The translations under genes were made by a program, and so were the position numbers. A stretch of DNA of 64,000 nucleotides, taken from assembly GCF_000337675.1 (NCBI RefSeq), contig NZ_AOIB01000013.1:192234-256233 (forward strand), in the 5' to 3' direction. Below the pieces are notes generated by a model, which saw nothing but the letters and a program-made list of their open reading frames with translations, had not been told where the DNA came from and searched no databases. Position 1 is the stretch's first letter. Each line of letters begins with the position of its first letter. Source of the DNA: Natronococcus amylolyticus DSM 10524. GTDB lineage: Archaea; Halobacteriota; Halobacteria; Halobacteriales; Natrialbaceae. Shown in pieces: positions 9,741 through 17,950 of the stretch.

Positions 9741-10460
9741 TCAGAGGAGGTGACGCGATTCTCCTAACGACGGAAACCACAGGGTCTCCCCGCTCGAGCG
9801 GTCGTAGACGGCCGGGTAGTAGTCGTCGAGGTCCCCAATCAGTGGGGACTGCAGATCGCTCGAGCGGAGTCGGTTGACGGTTCGGCCGCCCGCGAGTCGG
9901 GTAAACGCCGGGAGGATCAGGGTCGCCGCGCGGTCGTCGCCGCCGGGATCGTACAGCGTGCAGGGTCGTTTTCGCCCGTCGATCTCGATCGCCGGATGTT
10001 CGTGTCCGATGACGTACCGCGTCGCACCGCGAACGTCGTCCGGGGGCGACTCGTGGCCGTGACAGACGACCGTCTCCCCGTCGGCCAGCCGGTACGCGGG
10101 TGCCGTCTCGCCGTCGAGCACCGACTCGAGCATCGTATCGTGGTTACCGGGGGTAACGACCAGCGAGGCATCGGCGGCCTCGATGCCGTCGACGAGCCGG
10201 GTGATCGATCGTTCGACGCCGCGAGGGATCCGGGAAAACGAGTGCAGCAGGTCGCCGGCGATCACGACCGTTTCGGGATTTCGGGTGTCGAGCAGTTCCT
10301 CGAGCCTGTCGCCGACGTCCTCCTCGCCGCCGATCGGTGCCTGGACCCTCGAGGCGGCGCCGCGTCCGAGGTGGAGGTCCGCGAGGACGAGCGTCTCGGC
10401 GCGGGGAAAGTAGACCGCTCGATCGTCCAGTTCGAAGGGGACGTCGACGGCGTCAGTCAT
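9741..10460 (-). CDS. Metallophosphoesterase (calcineurin-like)
   Basis: 239-residue phosphoesterase with all metal motifs: DLHLGRG, AGDLLHSF, GNHD, CHGHE and GHEHP. It belongs to the archaeal group of small YfcE/MPE-type phosphoesterases whose physiological substrates are mostly unknown. Its ATG overlaps the stop of the archaeosortase A gene (ATGA, 10457-10460), so the two are very probably translated together. The catalytic core occupies nearly the whole protein. Confidence 0.88.
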   Translation of the reverse strand: MTDAVDVPFELDDRAVYFPRAETLVLADLHLGRGAASRVQAPIGGEEDVGDRLEELLDTRNPETVVIAGDLLHSFSRIPRGVERSITRLVDGIEAADASLVVTPGNHDTMLESVLDGETAPAYRLADGETVVCHGHESPPDDVRGATRYVIGHEHPAIEIDGRKRPCTLYDPGGDDRAATLILPAFTRLAGGRTVNRLRSSDLQSPLIGDLDDYYPAVYDRSSGETLWFPSLGESRHLL

Positions 10461-11473
10461 GTGTCGCGAGAGCCGCCGTCGGTCCGAACGTCCGCGCCGA
10501 GGGCCGTCTCGAGGTCGTACTCGGTGCCGGTGAGCACGAACAGCACCTCCTCGAGGGGCTCGAGGACCTCGGGGAGGATCTTGACCACCAGGTAGGTGAC
10601 GCCGATCAGGGCGACGACCGCGAGCAGCTGGGAGATGTAGTTGTGCGCGACGAGATAGGAGACGCGGGCCTCCTCGGCGCCCATGTAGGTCGTCACCAGC
10701 GAGACGACGAGGTCCTGCTGGAACCAGCCGTGTGGGGTCGCCAGACCGATGAAGACGTTCCGGACGAGGTTCAGCAGCCAGATGACGCCGATCGCGAGCG
10801 CGAACGCGGTCAGCTTTCGCCGCAGCGGAGCCGACACTGCGGCGATCAGTCCGCCGAAGATAGCCATGCTCCCGAGCCCGGTACAGGCGAGGACGATGTA
10901 GGTGGTCCGTCCGGTCGCCGTCTCCTCGGAGTCGAAGTTGAACCGGCTCTCGTACCCGTTCATGCCCTCGTTGATACCGGGGCTGTGGCCAAGCAGCTCC
11001 ATCCCGTAGTGGGTCTGGACCGCGGTCGTCTCGATCAGCCACTGGCGGACGATCGGGATCGTCTCCGCGGGCAGGTAGATCAGTCCCATGAGCGCGACCG
11101 CCTTGGTCAGCACGAACAGCGACTCCCGGCCGTTCCAGAGCAGGTAGCCGGTGTAGGCACACAGCGGTAAGGCGACGAGCGCCAGTACCGTCTGGAGGGG
11201 GCTCTGTGCGTCGTAGTAGTAGTACGGCACCATCGTCAGCCAGTAGGTGCCAAAGAGGAGCCAGGCGACCCCCGCGATCGGACGGGCCGGGGCCGCGACG
11301 TCCGACCAGCGGACGAGCAACGCGAGTCCGAAGGCGACGATGGCGATCCAGGCCAGCGCGTCGATCGGCTGGGCGCTCCGGAGCGCCGAACTGACCGCCC
11401 CGTTACTCGCCGACGCGACGACGACGACGGTCTCGAGTCCGACCGACGTCGAAGGGGGCGGCGACATAGTCAT
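10457..11473 (-). CDS. artA: Archaeosortase A
   Basis: Multi-pass membrane transpeptidase-like enzyme that processes PGF-CTERM proteins such as the S-layer glycoprotein and links them to lipid. In 338 residues there are about eight transmembrane segments. The catalytic Cys197 lies in LACTGLGSM and the conserved Arg238 in LLNLVRNVF, 41 residues apart as in the characterised Haloferax enzyme; the third motif offers Arg270 and His277. An internal ATG at 11467 is an alternative start two codons in. It is followed, with a four-base overlap, by a metallophosphoesterase. It is divergent from a winged-helix regulator gene. Confidence 0.93.
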   Translation of the reverse strand: MTMSPPPSTSVGLETVVVVASASNGAVSSALRSAQPIDALAWIAIVAFGLALLVRWSDVAAPARPIAGVAWLLFGTYWLTMVPYYYYDAQSPLQTVLALVALPLCAYTGYLLWNGRESLFVLTKAVALMGLIYLPAETIPIVRQWLIETTAVQTHYGMELLGHSPGINEGMNGYESRFNFDSEETATGRTTYIVLACTGLGSMAIFGGLIAAVSAPLRRKLTAFALAIGVIWLLNLVRNVFIGLATPHGWFQQDLVVSLVTTYMGAEEARVSYLVAHNYISQLLAVVALIGVTYLVVKILPEVLEPLEEVLFVLTGTEYDLETALGADVRTDGGSRDT

Positions 11474-11573
11474 TCTTTCTGATGTACTCTCGCGGTATCA
11501 ACTTGTTGCCTCGACGACCGAAGGGGCCGCCGACTGCGTACCTTTTTTGCCGCCCTGGAGGAAAACGACCCGT

Positions 11574-12353
11574 ATGGTCGACGTCCTCGACAACAAACGG
11601 GCTGCGACGCGGTTTCGGATCCTCGTCCAGATCGCCGAGCGCCAGCCCGCCGTCAGCCAGGGAGAGATCGCCGAGGAGGTCGGCGTCACGAGCCAGGCCG
11701 TCAGCGAGTACATCCGCGAACTCGTCGACGACGGGCTCGTCGAGAAGGAGGGCCGCTCCCGGTATCGGGTCACCAAGGAGGGCGTCGACTGGCTCTTTCA
11801 GGCCGCCGGCGACGTTCGACGGTTCGCCGACCACGTCACCGAGGACGTGCTGGGCGCGATGGGCGAGGACACTGCGATCGCACTCGAGGATCTCGAGGAG
11901 GGCGACATCGTCTCGCTGTCGATCGACGAGGGGCTGCTCCACGCGGAACCCGGCGAGGTCGGACCGGCGACGGGCGTCGCGACGACCGACGCCGAGGCCG
12001 GCACCGACGTCGGCGTCACGAGCTTCGAGGGCGTTATCGACCTCGAGCCCGGCTCCGTCACCGTCCTGCAGGTGCCCGCGGTGCGGTCGGGTGGCAGCCG
12101 CGAGATCAGCGCCGAAACGATCACCGAGCACTGTGACGACGCCGACCTCGTCCTCGCGACGGGCGTCGAGGCGGTCGTCGCCTGCGGACGGGCCGACGTC
12201 GATCCCGCCGTCACCTTCGCCGTCGGCGAGGTCGCGACCGACGCCGCCGAACGCGGGCTTGCAGTCACCGCGGTCGCGACGACCGAGGCCGTCGGTCGGG
12301 TCACCGACACGTTACGGGATGCTGCCGTCTCCTACGAAGTCCTCGAGGGGTAG
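11574..12353 (+). CDS. Winged-helix transcriptional regulator with C-terminal sensor-like domain
   Basis: 259 residues starting MVDVLDNKRAATRFRI. Residues 1-75 form a MarR/ArsR-type winged helix (VSQGEIAEEVGVTSQAVSEYIREL, then a wing ending RYRVTKEG). The remainder is an alpha/beta domain rich in Val and Ala with no identifiable ligand motif. It is probably an HTH repressor or activator conserved in haloarchaea; targets are unknown, though it sits divergently next to artA. A T-rich box (ACCTTTTTTG) lies about 25-30 bases before the start, supporting the ATG at 11574. Confidence 0.75.
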   Translation: MVDVLDNKRAATRFRILVQIAERQPAVSQGEIAEEVGVTSQAVSEYIRELVDDGLVEKEGRSRYRVTKEGVDWLFQAAGDVRRFADHVTEDVLGAMGEDTAIALEDLEEGDIVSLSIDEGLLHAEPGEVGPATGVATTDAEAGTDVGVTSFEGVIDLEPGSVTVLQVPAVRSGGSREISAETITEHCDDADLVLATGVEAVVACGRADVDPAVTFAVGEVATDAAERGLAVTAVATTEAVGRVTDTLRDAAVSYEVLEG

Positions 12354-12355
12354 CG

Positions 12356-12382
12356 GTAGATTCGGAGATATACTAAATCTAC
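12356..12382. terminator. Possible bidirectional hairpin terminator
   Basis: GTAGATT and AATCTAC form a seven-base stem around a 13-base AT-rich loop, placed exactly between two convergent genes (stops at 12353 and 12398). The position suggests shared termination; the stem is short, so this is tentative. Confidence 0.4.
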
Positions 12383-12397
12383 ACCAACTCCATCCGA

Positions 12398-12595
12398 TCA
12401 CAGAGCAGTCGTTTCGTCGGTGAGGTCGGCTTCCGCTGTGTTCGAGCGGGTAGACAACCAGGTGCTCAGAGCCACTGCTACTCCGGTCAGAACGCCGATT
12501 CGCACCCCGAGTTGCCTCCCGCCGACCGCGCCGGCGACGGCGGTCGCAACGACGAACGCGACGAGACCGCTTGCGAGAACGCCTTTCGATGCCAT
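12398..12595 (-). CDS. Small membrane protein, 65 residues
   Basis: MASKGVLASGLVAFVVATAVAG continues into a second hydrophobic segment (VRIGVLTGVAVALSTWL) and a short acidic tail, giving two transmembrane helices. A good Shine-Dalgarno-like AAAGGAG lies eight bases upstream of the ATG at 12595, which decides the start. Function unknown. Confidence 0.6.
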   Translation of the reverse strand: MASKGVLASGLVAFVVATAVAGAVGGRQLGVRIGVLTGVAVALSTWLSTRSNTAEADLTDETTAL

Positions 12596-12838
12596 ACGTG
12601 CTCCTTTCCGGAGAGAATCAAAGACCCGTCGGTCGAGAGCCGACTGACGGAAGCGGTGCTCGCGATTTCGAGAGACGAACCGGCGAGGTATCGCCCGCCG
12701 TGTTCCGTACTTCGACACCATCGCTGCTGATCGATCGATGGATGCGTGGTAGACTCGAATCGCTACGTACCGAACTCCTCCGTTCGGACTCGATCCTCGA
12801 TAGAGAACCCGTACTGCCGACTACCGGTACGTCAGACG

Positions 12839-14218
12839 TCAGCTCCCTCGAGCACTGCGATCCTCGAGAATTTCGCTCGCGACCCGCTCCCCCGAGCGGA
12901 TCGCTCCCTCCATGAAGCCGCGCCACTCGAGGGCCGTCTCCGAGCCGGCCCAGCGGACGCGGCCGACGGGCTCGCGGAGCACGTCGCCGCAGGTCGTCAG
13001 CGTCCCCGGCGTCATCGCGGCGTTGTACCCGCCCGCCGACCACCGGGTCTTCGACCAGACCTCGTCGTCGTACGCTAGCGGATCGGCCGCCTGCGGCCCG
13101 AGGTAGCGGCCGAACTCCTCGAGCACCCGCTTCTGGCGCTCGGCCGCGGGACGGTCGCTCCACTCGAGGGCGTCGGCCCCGGCGACGAATCCGACCAAGA
13201 GACCCCGGTCTCCGTCGGGGAGCGTTCCGTCTGCGATTTCGGTTACGATGCCGTCGGTCGCCAGCACCGACCCCGAGTAGCCGTCCTCGCGCCAGAACGG
13301 CTCCTCGTAGGCGGCGAAACACTTGATCACCGCGCCCATCGGCATCCGCTGGACCAGCCCCTGTCGACGGGCGGGCAGCGGCGGCTCGTGGTCGATGCGG
13401 TCGATCAGCGGCGGCGGGACGGCGACAATGGCGTCCGAGACCGCGTACGCTCCGTCGTCGGTCTCGAGGGTTACGCCGTCGTCCCGTCGCTCGAGCCGGC
13501 GAACCGGTTCGCTCAGTCGGATCGCGTCGCCGAGATCGTCGGCGAGCCCGTCCGAGAGCTGCTGGGTGCTACCGGCGAGGCGATACTCCTGCGTTGCGCT
13601 GGTCGACTCGCCGGGAATCTCGAGCCCGCCGCCGGCGTCGACGGCCGCGAGGAAGTACAGTAGCGAGATCGCACTCGGTTCGACGGTGAACTCGGCGCGA
13701 ACGAACGCGTCGAACGCCTCCCGTGCGGCCCCGGTTGCCATCGTCTCCCGCTTCCAGGACTCGAGGGTCGTCCCGCCCCACCGCTCGGCGTCGGGCGCCT
13801 CGTCGGGCGACTCGAGGGGAACGTCGCGACGGAGACTCTCGATCCGTTCGAGCGCCGCCCGCAGCTCCGCGGTCGACTCCTCGGGAAGCGCCCCAAAGCG
13901 GTCCTCGTGGTCGAACAGCCCGCCCGCGACGGCGACCCGATCGACGCCCGCGCCGTGCTGTTCGCACAGCTCGAGATCGAACTCCTCGACCAGCTCGAGG
14001 ACGCGGTCGTGGTCGGCGCCGATCCACTCCGCGCCGCGGTCGATCGTGTCACCGGTCGACAACGATCCCGCAGCCGTCCGCCCGCCGACGCGGTCCCTGG
14101 CCTCGAGGACGACTACCTCGAGCCCGGCGTCGATCAGCTCCCGTGCCGCCGTCAGTCCGGCCAGTCCTGCGCCGACAACGCCGACGTCGTAGCGTTCGGC
14201 TGTTCGAGAAGCAGTCAT
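12839..14218 (-). CDS. Flavin monoamine oxidase-family protein
   Basis: 459 residues. The FAD motif GVVGAGLAGLTAARELI and the GG-motif RVGGRT follow immediately after the start. The C-terminal segment VRWAGSETALEWRGFMEGAIRSG is the FAD-binding signature of monoamine oxidases, and RGAEWIG is also typical. It probably oxidises an amine to an imine with O2 as acceptor. The substrate is unknown, and no polyamine genes are adjacent. An in-frame ATG at 14239 would add seven residues; 14218 was chosen as the nearer start to the Rossmann motif. Confidence 0.87.
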   Translation of the reverse strand: MTASRTAERYDVGVVGAGLAGLTAARELIDAGLEVVVLEARDRVGGRTAAGSLSTGDTIDRGAEWIGADHDRVLELVEEFDLELCEQHGAGVDRVAVAGGLFDHEDRFGALPEESTAELRAALERIESLRRDVPLESPDEAPDAERWGGTTLESWKRETMATGAAREAFDAFVRAEFTVEPSAISLLYFLAAVDAGGGLEIPGESTSATQEYRLAGSTQQLSDGLADDLGDAIRLSEPVRRLERRDDGVTLETDDGAYAVSDAIVAVPPPLIDRIDHEPPLPARRQGLVQRMPMGAVIKCFAAYEEPFWREDGYSGSVLATDGIVTEIADGTLPDGDRGLLVGFVAGADALEWSDRPAAERQKRVLEEFGRYLGPQAADPLAYDDEVWSKTRWSAGGYNAAMTPGTLTTCGDVLREPVGRVRWAGSETALEWRGFMEGAIRSGERVASEILEDRSARGS

Positions 14219-14308
14219 ATGCGGTCCGTGGGTCGGCACGAAAATAGCGTTCGCGGTTCCCGCAGCGATTCTCGGAGCCGATCGGCCTGTGATGGCAGGC
14301 GAACCACG

Positions 14309-14488
14309 CTACCGATCGACGTGGGGCCAGTCCGCTTCGGATACGAACTCGGTCCCATCACAACAGCCACATGCTCCGGGTGGCTCGTACCGGTGGCCGG
14401 TGTCAGTACGCTCGGCGACCGTCCCGGCGTGTATCGTCTGACAGTCGACACAGACGTACCTCTTGGGGAGTTCGGGGCTGTGTGCCAT
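14309..14488 (-). CDS. Small zinc-ribbon protein, 59 residues
   Basis: MAHSPELPKRYVCVDCQ begins a compact protein with paired cysteines at CVDC and CGCC separated by about 25 residues, fitting one zinc site. Haloarchaea encode many such micro-proteins, few with known roles. It lies alone between the amine oxidase and PAC2 genes. The start is an ATG; an upstream in-frame codon at 14500 would add four residues. Confidence 0.6.
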   Translation of the reverse strand: MAHSPELPKRYVCVDCQTIHAGTVAERTDTGHRYEPPGACGCCDGTEFVSEADWPHVDR

Positions 14489-14564
14489 GTCCGGGACCAC
14501 TACGCCCAGAACGATATAACACGAGTACGACGTTACCCGCGGCAGCTGACTCGACTCGAAGCGA

Positions 14565-15338
14565 CTACCCGATGTAGCGCAGGTCGTCGTCGGTCGGCAC
14601 GTCCATCTGCTGTTGTTGCTGCTGTTCCATCTCCTGGATCTTGCCGATGACGTCTTCCATCTCGTCGGCGCGCTCGTCGAGACTCTCGTAGTCGAGTTCG
14701 AACCCGAGCAGCGCCTCGAGCACCTCGAGGACCGCGCGGGCGCTCTTGGGGTCGACGAGGTAGCCGCTCGTCTCGCCCATCAGGCAGGCGGCCTCGAACC
14801 CGCGACGCTCGCCTAATCCGAGCAGGAGTCCGGAGACGCCGACGATGCCGCCGGCGGGCTCGTCCTCGCGGAACTCGACGCCGGCGTCCTCGAGGGTTTC
14901 GACCAGCGACTCGTCGCTGACGGCGCCGACGACGGCGTACTCGTCGATCAGCTCGCCGGTCGGCACACCGCCGAGTGCGTACAGCTCGCTCGCGCCGAAC
15001 TCCTCGGCGACGTCGAGAAACGCCGACGCCAGCACGTAGTGGCCCTCGTTGGTCTGGGCCTGGTGGTCCCCGGTCAACACGAGCAGATCCCGACCGTCGG
15101 GAACCGAGACGGCGTGGATCTCGGCACAGGTCAGGTCGGCGACGCCGTCCTCGATGCTCACCTTCGGCGGGAACTCGTGAGAGTAGATCCGGCGGACGAG
15201 GGTGCTCTCGCCCTCGAGCTCCTCGAGGAGGTGTTCGACCGCGAGACTGCCGACGTGTCCGACGCCGGGCAGCCCCTCGACGAGTACGGGGTCGTCCAGC
15301 TCGACCTCGGCGACCGCGTCGATCTCGAGTTCGTCCAT
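14565..15338 (-). CDS. PAC2-family protein (proteasome assembly chaperone-like)
   Basis: 257 residues of the archaeal PAC2 (proteasome assembly chaperone 2) family. Typical segments are EGLPGVGHVG near the N-terminus, LTGDHQAQ, YALGGVPTG and LMGETSGYLVDP. The C-terminus is a predicted helical region with a run of six glutamines. A chaperone role in proteasome assembly is known for eukaryotic relatives only. It follows nop10 by six bases, so it is the last gene of the rpl44e operon. Confidence 0.85.
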   Translation of the reverse strand: MDELEIDAVAEVELDDPVLVEGLPGVGHVGSLAVEHLLEELEGESTLVRRIYSHEFPPKVSIEDGVADLTCAEIHAVSVPDGRDLLVLTGDHQAQTNEGHYVLASAFLDVAEEFGASELYALGGVPTGELIDEYAVVGAVSDESLVETLEDAGVEFREDEPAGGIVGVSGLLLGLGERRGFEAACLMGETSGYLVDPKSARAVLEVLEALLGFELDYESLDERADEMEDVIGKIQEMEQQQQQQMDVPTDDDLRYIG

Positions 15339-15344
15339 ACCGTA

Positions 15345-15524
15345 TCAGCGACTGCGACGTTTAAGAGCGCGTCGGTACTCGCCGTAGGCGTCCTCGGGGT
15401 CGAACGGCGCCGGCGCGCTGTTTACGGCCTCGGCACCGCAGTCGGGACAGGTCGACAAAAGGGTGTACACCGGGCGGTCGTGGGCGTCGCGCCACGCCGA
15501 ACAGACCCGGATGTCCGACTTCAT
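15345..15524 (-). CDS. nop10: H/ACA ribonucleoprotein component Nop10
   Basis: 59-residue Nop10, the small zinc-binding scaffold of archaeal H/ACA RNPs that supports Cbf5-dependent pseudouridylation. It starts [20 protein letters not shown], contains CPDCG, and ends in an Arg-rich tail (RRALKRRSR) as expected. Its ATG shares the final A of the aif2A stop codon (TAATG, 15522-15526), so it is translationally coupled. The gene order aIF2-alpha then Nop10 is widely conserved in archaea. Confidence 0.95.
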   Translation of the reverse strand: MKSDIRVCSAWRDAHDRPVYTLLSTCPDCGAEAVNSAPAPFDPEDAYGEYRRALKRRSR

Positions 15525-16324
15525 TACTCGTCGTCGGTGCGCCGTTCGCGGTGGAACTCGCCGGAGCCGCCCTCGCCCTCGATCGCGGCGACCGCACGGC
15601 GGGCGCTCTCCTCGAGCTGGGACTCGGCGGTCTTGTAGTTGGGCGCACGGACGTTGATTCGGTACTCCGGGGCGCCGACGTAGCTGACCTCGAGGTCGAC
15701 CTCGTCGGGGACCTCGCCGTTCCCCTCGGCGGCCTCCAGGGCGGTTCGAATGCCGTCGACGCCGCTCGGGGAGGCGTTCTCGAGATCGACGTAGCCGGTG
15801 ACGTCGACGTACGGCACCGAGACGTTCTCGCGGGCGGTTTCGACGAGTGCGTCGATCTCACCCTCCGAGAGGTCGGTTCCCTCGAGCGCCTCCTCGCCGT
15901 GGATCGCGGCCTGCTTGAACCCATCGTAGAGGCTGCCGTGGGCGCCGATCAACTCGTTGGCGACGGCGGTGTAGGTCTCGTCGTCGGCGTCCTCGCCGAG
16001 CGCGAGCGCCATCCAGTTGTCGGCCTTCTGCTCGTTTTTCCACTCCTGGATCTTGTCGGAGCGCTGGTGGTCGTTGACGTCCTTGAGCGAGAGGTCGATC
16101 TGCTGGGACTCGGTGTTGACGTCGAGTACCTTGCAGACGACGATCTGGCCCTCGCGAACGTGATCGCGGACGTTCTTGATCCAGCCGCTCGCGACCTCGG
16201 AGATGTGGATCAGGCCGCGCTGGTCCTGGTACTCCTCCAAGTCGACGAAGACGCCGAAGTCCTCGATCTCGTCGATCTTGCCGACGACGAGCTCGCCGGT
16301 GTCGGGCCAGCCGCTGTACTTCAT
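15524..16324 (-). CDS. aif2A: Translation initiation factor 2 subunit alpha
   Basis: 266-residue aIF2-alpha, part of the heterotrimeric factor that delivers initiator Met-tRNA to the small subunit. The N-terminal S1 domain ([19 protein letters not shown], then GLIHISE) spans residues about 5-85; a helical middle domain and a C-terminal alpha/beta domain ([15 protein letters not shown]) follow. The ATG overlaps the stop of rps27e by four bases (ATGA at 16321-16324), which fixes the start. Confidence 0.96.
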   Translation of the reverse strand: MKYSGWPDTGELVVGKIDEIEDFGVFVDLEEYQDQRGLIHISEVASGWIKNVRDHVREGQIVVCKVLDVNTESQQIDLSLKDVNDHQRSDKIQEWKNEQKADNWMALALGEDADDETYTAVANELIGAHGSLYDGFKQAAIHGEEALEGTDLSEGEIDALVETARENVSVPYVDVTGYVDLENASPSGVDGIRTALEAAEGNGEVPDEVDLEVSYVGAPEYRINVRAPNYKTAESQLEESARRAVAAIEGEGGSGEFHRERRTDDE

Positions 16325-16494
16325 CGTGACTCGACTGTCTCGAGGATCTCGTGGTCGATCTCGGCCTTGCCGCCGGTCGGTCGCGCCAGCGTCGTTCCGC
16401 AGACGGCACACGCGACCTCCGTGGAGGCCTTGCCGAAGACGGTCTGTTCGTTCTCGCAGTCACCGCAGCGGACGTTGTAGAAGTTTCCTGCCAT
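16321..16494 (-). CDS. rps27e: 30S ribosomal protein S27e
   Basis: 57-residue zinc-ribbon ribosomal protein. It starts [17 protein letters not shown] and its four cysteines (CGDC and CAVC) form the zinc site, matching the archaeal S27e length. It lies five bases downstream of rpl44e and overlaps aif2A by four bases. Confidence 0.95.
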   Translation of the reverse strand: MAGNFYNVRCGDCENEQTVFGKASTEVACAVCGTTLARPTGGKAEIDHEILETVESR

Positions 16495-16499
16495 AGTAA

Positions 16500-16781
16500 T
16501 CACTCCTGGAACTCGAGTCGGCCGGCGCGCCATCCCTTGCGGAGGTGGGCCTTGCCGCAGTCGCTGCAGCGGTACTTGAGGTCCGTCTTCTTCGTCGGCT
16601 TCTCGCCGCCGGGCACCTTCGAGAACCGACCAGCGTTCCCGATCGTTGCGGTGTTGCGCCGGGTGCGGCGCGCGTCCCATTTCATCCCCGAGGAGCGGCC
16701 GGAACGGGACTTCTCGACCTCGTGCTCGTGGTGTTCGTTGCAGTGCGGACAGTACGTATTGAATCGGCGTGGCATCTGCAT
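16500..16781 (-). CDS. rpl44e: 50S ribosomal protein L44e
   Basis: 93 residues, nearly identical in pattern to the halobacterial L44e. It begins [17 protein letters not shown], has the long basic central loop ([20 protein letters not shown]) and ends [10 protein letters not shown]. Zinc cysteines are in CPHC and CSDC. It is the promoter-proximal gene of the operon; a TTTAAA box in the divergent region upstream could serve it. Confidence 0.96.
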   Translation of the reverse strand: MQMPRRFNTYCPHCNEHHEHEVEKSRSGRSSGMKWDARRTRRNTATIGNAGRFSKVPGGEKPTKKTDLKYRCSDCGKAHLRKGWRAGRLEFQE

Positions 16782-16814
16782 CGTTAGCTCACTTGACGTG
16801 GGCTAAGACAGCGC

Positions 16815-16880
16815 TGTTTAAAACCCGTTTGGTTCGTCGTCGACCCGATGGCGGCCCCCTCGGGCCTTCGAAGCGTTTAA
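16815..16880. promoter_or_regulatory. Divergent promoter region of rpl44e and a conserved small gene
   Basis: A TTTAAA box near 16816-16822 lies about 35 bases upstream of rpl44e on the minus strand, and GTTTAA at 16875-16880 lies 26-30 bases before the plus-strand ATG at 16906. Together they account for the 124-base divergent interval. Confidence 0.5.
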
Positions 16881-16905
16881 TCCCCTCTCGCGTGAACGCA
16901 CTCGC

Positions 16906-17172
16906 ATGAAGCGTCTCATCATCCACGGGGATCCGGGAATCCGGAAGGGGGCCATCGTGGAGTACGACGGGGAGGAGGTGGTGTGTTTCGCCGTGACGCG
17001 CAACGGCGAGTGGCACGGACCCGAGAAGGTCCAGCTGTGGTGTACCGTCGGCGCCGACTCGGAGTTCGAGGACTTCGAGAAGCGTAACTTCACCCCTCAC
17101 TTCCTCAACGTCGACCGCGTCGACGCTGACGACATCGACGTCGTCCGCGCGAAAGCCGACCTCGAGCTATAG
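16906..17172 (+). CDS. Conserved haloarchaeal protein, HAH_0734-type
   Basis: 88 residues beginning MKRLIIHGDPGIRKGAIVEYDG. The sequence looks like a small beta-rich protein of the haloarchaeal HAH_0734 family, which has no assigned role; the divergent pairing with the ribosomal L44e operon suggests a housekeeping function, but that is only an inference. No metal or catalytic motif is evident. Confidence 0.75.
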   Translation: MKRLIIHGDPGIRKGAIVEYDGEEVVCFAVTRNGEWHGPEKVQLWCTVGADSEFEDFEKRNFTPHFLNVDRVDADDIDVVRAKADLEL

Positions 17173-17223
17173 CCACGAACGCCGACCGTTCTCTCGAGAC
17201 CGACACTCTAACCAGAGACCGCG

Positions 17224-17670
17224 ATGTCACGCTCACCGACGGACGCGCTCCGGGTCCGACTCCGGGCGCTGCTCTCGGCGACCAGGTTCACCCAGTTCGC
17301 GAGCGTCGGGCTCGTCGGCGCAACCGTCGACAACCTGGTTCTCGTCACGCTCGTCGAACTCACCGTTCTGGGACCCGTCGCCGCGAAGGTGATCGCCTGG
17401 GAGTTCGCCATCGCGGTGATCTTCGCGATCAACGAACGCTGGACGTTCGCGAGCCACGGCACCTCGAGCGCTCGAGCGCTCGGCCGGCGCTTTCTCCGAT
17501 CGAACACGGTTCGGCTCGGGGGGCTTTTCGTCTCGCTGAGCGTGTTGGCCCTGCTGGTGTACGGTTTCGGCGTCTGGTATCTGGCGGCGAACCTCGTCGG
17601 AATGGGGATCGGCTTCTTCGTCAACTACACCTGCGAGAGCCTCTACACGTGGAAGGTCCACCAGGGTTGA
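17224..17670 (+). CDS. GtrA-family membrane protein
   Basis: 148 residues with four predicted transmembrane helices. It has the GtrA hallmarks: an N-terminal FTQFASVGLVGATVDNLVL segment, the FAINERWTF motif after the second helix, and the NYTCESLYTW ending. GtrA-like proteins are proposed flippases or partners for lipid-linked sugars in cell-surface glycosylation. No glycosyltransferase lies adjacent, so the substrate is open. Confidence 0.87.
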   Translation: MSRSPTDALRVRLRALLSATRFTQFASVGLVGATVDNLVLVTLVELTVLGPVAAKVIAWEFAIAVIFAINERWTFASHGTSSARALGRRFLRSNTVRLGGLFVSLSVLALLVYGFGVWYLAANLVGMGIGFFVNYTCESLYTWKVHQG

Positions 17671-17736
17671 CGACAGAAACCCACATACGGCGGCCGAATC
17701 ACAACCCTTAACTAGCGCACCGGGTTACGAAGAAGT

Positions 17737-17811
17737 AGCGGGATGGGATAGCCAGGAGATTCCGGCGGGCTCATAACCCGCAGACCGGTAGTTCAAATCT
17801 ACCTCCCGCTA
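17737..17811 (+). tRNA. Initiator tRNA-Met (CAT)
   Basis: A 75-base cloverleaf: acceptor stem AGCGGGA pairs with TCCCGCT, giving the A1-T72 pair typical of archaeal initiator tRNA. The anticodon loop CTCATAA with anticodon CAT (17772-17774) is closed by a GCGGG/CCCGC stem holding the three G-C pairs diagnostic of initiators. The T loop is TTCAAAT. The discriminator base is A, and the CCA end is not encoded. No intron. Confidence 0.96.
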
Positions 17812-17950
17812 CTTTTCACGAATTCACCGACGAACGACGAGCATAGCGAGGAGTGAGTCCGGAATTCGTGAAAGTAGTATGGAGTAGGTTTGAACCAGGC
17901 CACGAGCGACCGCAGGGAGCGAAGTGGACGTGGTTCAAATCTACCTCCCG
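17791..17950. repeat. Direct repeat of the tRNA 3' end, att-like
   Basis: The last part of the tRNA, GTTCAAATCTACCTCCCG (17791-17808), recurs exactly at 17933-17950. Two inverted repeats lie between: TTTCACGAATTC/GAATTCGTGAAA (17814-17825 and 17862-17873) and GTAGGTTTGAACCA against TGGTTCAAATCTAC (17884-17897 and 17931-17944, one mismatch). This is the expected footprint of an integration site in a tRNA gene with little or no element left between the copies. Confidence 0.75.
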
